Below are positions 50,451 to 51,663 of a DNA stretch of 51,663 bases, one piece after another; position 1 is the stretch's first letter, and the number at the start of each line of letters is the position of its first letter. The DNA is from Lachnospiraceae bacterium (GTDB taxonomy: Bacteria; Bacillota; Clostridia; Lachnospirales; Lachnospiraceae), in contig JAAWAR010000054.1 of assembly GCA_022792295.1 (NCBI GenBank), positions 1 to 51,663 on the forward strand. Direction: 5' to 3'. A program made the translations under genes and the position numbers. The notes under the pieces were generated by a model. That model saw only the letters and a program-made list of their open reading frames with translations. It did no database searches and was not told where the DNA came from.

Positions 50451-50651
50451 GTGGTAATCTTAACAAAGCTAAATGGAGAGCCCATCGGGGTCAACTCCGG
50501 GCAGATTGAATACATCGAATCAATTCCCGAGTCGAAAATCATCATGATGAATGGGCGTTACCATATCGTCAAGGAGAGCCAGGAGGAGATCGTCGAGAAG
50601 GTTGTGCGATACAACCAGGAAATACGAAAGGGAACGAAGGTGGAGGCGTAA
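50451..50651 (+). CDS. flbD: FlbD family flagellar protein
   Basis: 66 residues: VILTKLNGEPIGVNSGQIEYIES core, as in the short FlbD/SwrD family of Firmicutes, which supports motor power. The start is GTG at 50451, six bases after AGGAGGG; the longer frame includes the upstream hairpin. It precedes motA by one base. Confidence 0.9.
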   Translation: MVILTKLNGEPIGVNSGQIEYIESIPESKIIMMNGRYHIVKESQEEIVEKVVRYNQEIRKGTKVEA

Positions 50652-50652
50652 C

Positions 50653-51486
50653 ATGGATCCAACAACAATCATTGGTATTATCGCCGGTATGGCACTGGTC
50701 ATAAACGGAATCCTGGGAAGCGGAGAAATCGGCAATTTCATTGATATGCCGAGTGTTCTGATCGTGGTGGGCGGAGCGATAAGCGCAGTAGTCGCAAGCT
50801 TTCCGCTGTCGAAGCTGAAAAACATCGGCAAGCACATGATGAAGCTCGTGGCAGGCAATAAGTTTCAGCCGGAGCAGGTCATCGACACGATTGTAGAATT
50901 TGCCCAGATGGCGAGAAAGGATGGCCTCCTGGTGCTCGAGGAAAAGGCCAATGAGCTGACAGATCCCTTTTTTAAGAAAGGGATTCTGCTTGTCGTGGAT
51001 GCCATGGAAGCGGAGAAGGTCCGCGAGGTGCTGGAAAACGAGGTCGGCGGCATGATCGAACGGCACGAGAGTGAAGTTGAGATCTATGACAAGGCGGCCG
51101 CTTACTCCCCGGCTTTTGGTATGATCGGAACTCTGATTGGTCTGATCAATATGTTAAAGAGCATGGACTTGTCGGAGGGCTCCTCCTCGAGTCTCGGACA
51201 GAATATGTCCGTCGCCATGGTTACAACCTTCTACGGTTGTATGCTGGCGAATCTGATATTCATGCCAATCGCCAAAAAACTTAGAATCCGTAATGATGAA
51301 GAAGTGTTGTATAAACAGGTTATTATTGAGGGTGTTGTCGGTATTCAGGCCGGAGACAACCCGAAGGTATTGAAGGAAAAGCTGGTTTCCCTGCTTCACC
51401 AGTCCCGCCAGGAGAGCATCATGAACAGCGAAGGCGGCGAGGGAGGCGGCAAGAAAAAGGCTCCCAAGGAGAAAAAGAAGAAGTAA
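50653..51486 (+). CDS. motA: Flagellar motor stator protein MotA
   Basis: 277-residue stator subunit that couples ion flow to rotation. Two N-terminal membrane segments (IIAGMALVINGILGSG; VLIVVGGAISAVVASFP), a cytoplasmic region with charged residues, and two more (GMIGTLIGLINMLKSM; VAMVTTFYGCMLANLIFMPIA), ending in a lysine-rich tail. The ATG at 50653 follows GGTGGAGGCG. Cotranscribed with flbD and motB. Confidence 0.95.
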   Translation: MDPTTIIGIIAGMALVINGILGSGEIGNFIDMPSVLIVVGGAISAVVASFPLSKLKNIGKHMMKLVAGNKFQPEQVIDTIVEFAQMARKDGLLVLEEKANELTDPFFKKGILLVVDAMEAEKVREVLENEVGGMIERHESEVEIYDKAAAYSPAFGMIGTLIGLINMLKSMDLSEGSSSSLGQNMSVAMVTTFYGCMLANLIFMPIAKKLRIRNDEEVLYKQVIIEGVVGIQAGDNPKVLKEKLVSLLHQSRQESIMNSEGGEGGGKKKAPKEKKKK

Positions 51487-51499
51487 GGGGTGACCATAC

Positions 51500-51663
51500 G
51501 TGAAAAAGAGAGAAAAAAAGGCGGAGGGCGGCGCCAGTTGGATGGACACATACGGTGACATGGTCACTCTGCTGCTCTGCTTTTTCGTCCTGCTCTACTC
51601 GATTTCCTCCACCGATCAGGTAAAATGGGAAAATCTGGTAAAGAGCTTAAACCCAAATGCAGC
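51500..51663 (+). CDS. motB: Flagellar motor stator protein MotB (3' end outside window)
   Basis: 54 codons before the window ends. GTG start after AAGGGGTGACC. The N-terminus GASWMDTYGDMVTLLLCFFVLLYS contains the single membrane helix and the ion-binding aspartate (Asp in YGDMVTLLL), as in MotB. The peptidoglycan-binding OmpA-like domain lies beyond the window. Confidence 0.92.
   Translation, partial: MKKREKKAEGGASWMDTYGDMVTLLLCFFVLLYSISSTDQVKWENLVKSLNPNA

Noticed and set aside
1-51663. CRISPR array, insertion sequence, prophage or tRNA-linked island
   Set aside because: No regular spacer repeats, transposase or integrase motifs, or tRNA TPsiC-type sequences were found on either strand.

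Overview
The window looks like a chromosome segment of an anaerobic, flagellated Clostridia member, most likely Lachnospiraceae or a close relative, with G+C near one half by eye. Evidence is the clostridial order of the flagellar operon (fliK-flgD-TIGR02530-flgE-flbD-motA-motB), abundant AGGAGG-type ribosome sites, RpoN, CyuA, TIGR01440 and TRAP/TTT transporters. The genus cannot be fixed from the sequence. No rRNA, tRNA, CRISPR array, transposase or phage gene was seen.

Region 1 (1-10.5 kb). The 3' part of dusB is followed by a 159-nt imperfect hairpin and a structured, terminator-rich non-coding stretch. A consensus sigma-A promoter then drives a sugar-acid catabolic operon: an RspB/LgoD-like zinc dehydrogenase, a three-gene TRAP transporter and an alpha/beta hydrolase. 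A second consensus promoter drives uxaB, uxaA and a YitT-family gene. LgoD, UxaB and UxaA in series would take L-galactonate through tagaturonate and altronate to 2-keto-3-deoxygluconate.

Region 2 (10.5-23.3 kb). An AbgB-like M20 amidohydrolase sits with an unfamiliar membrane protein and a divergent LysR regulator. Next come an SGNH hydrolase, an MBL-fold protein, ilvE, an Fe-S protein with an MFS transporter, a winged-helix regulator with a long charged tail, and the cysteine desulfidase cyuA.

Region 3 (22.4-29.6 kb). This accessory-looking cluster holds a LysR regulator, a fumarate-reductase-like flavoprotein that lacks canonical active-site residues, a miniature 2Fe-2S partner, a complete tripartite tricarboxylate transporter (TctC-TctB-TctA) and an ATC-hydrolase-like protein. 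The ribosome-binding region of the last gene is a run of 12 G. The cluster could import and reduce or hydrolyse an unknown small carboxylate. The two LysR intergenic regions of the window (13.4 and 23.4 kb) carry palindromes with the same 12-base core.

Region 4 (29.6-40.5 kb). Housekeeping and envelope genes: a TIGR01440 protein, pncB, rpoN, a decayed stretch, an MFS transporter, a membrane-anchored polysaccharide deacetylase, a D,D-carboxypeptidase and an LtaS-type sulfatase. A 69-nt sequence is tandemly duplicated upstream of the deacetylase, and 15 of its 16 differences are transitions.

Region 5 (40.5 kb to end). The main flagellar operon starts from a consensus sigma-A promoter: flgB, fliE, fliF, fliG, fliH, fliI, fliJ, fliK, flgD, TIGR02530, flgE, flbD, motA, and motB cut by the window end. 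flgC, normally between flgB and fliE, is absent.
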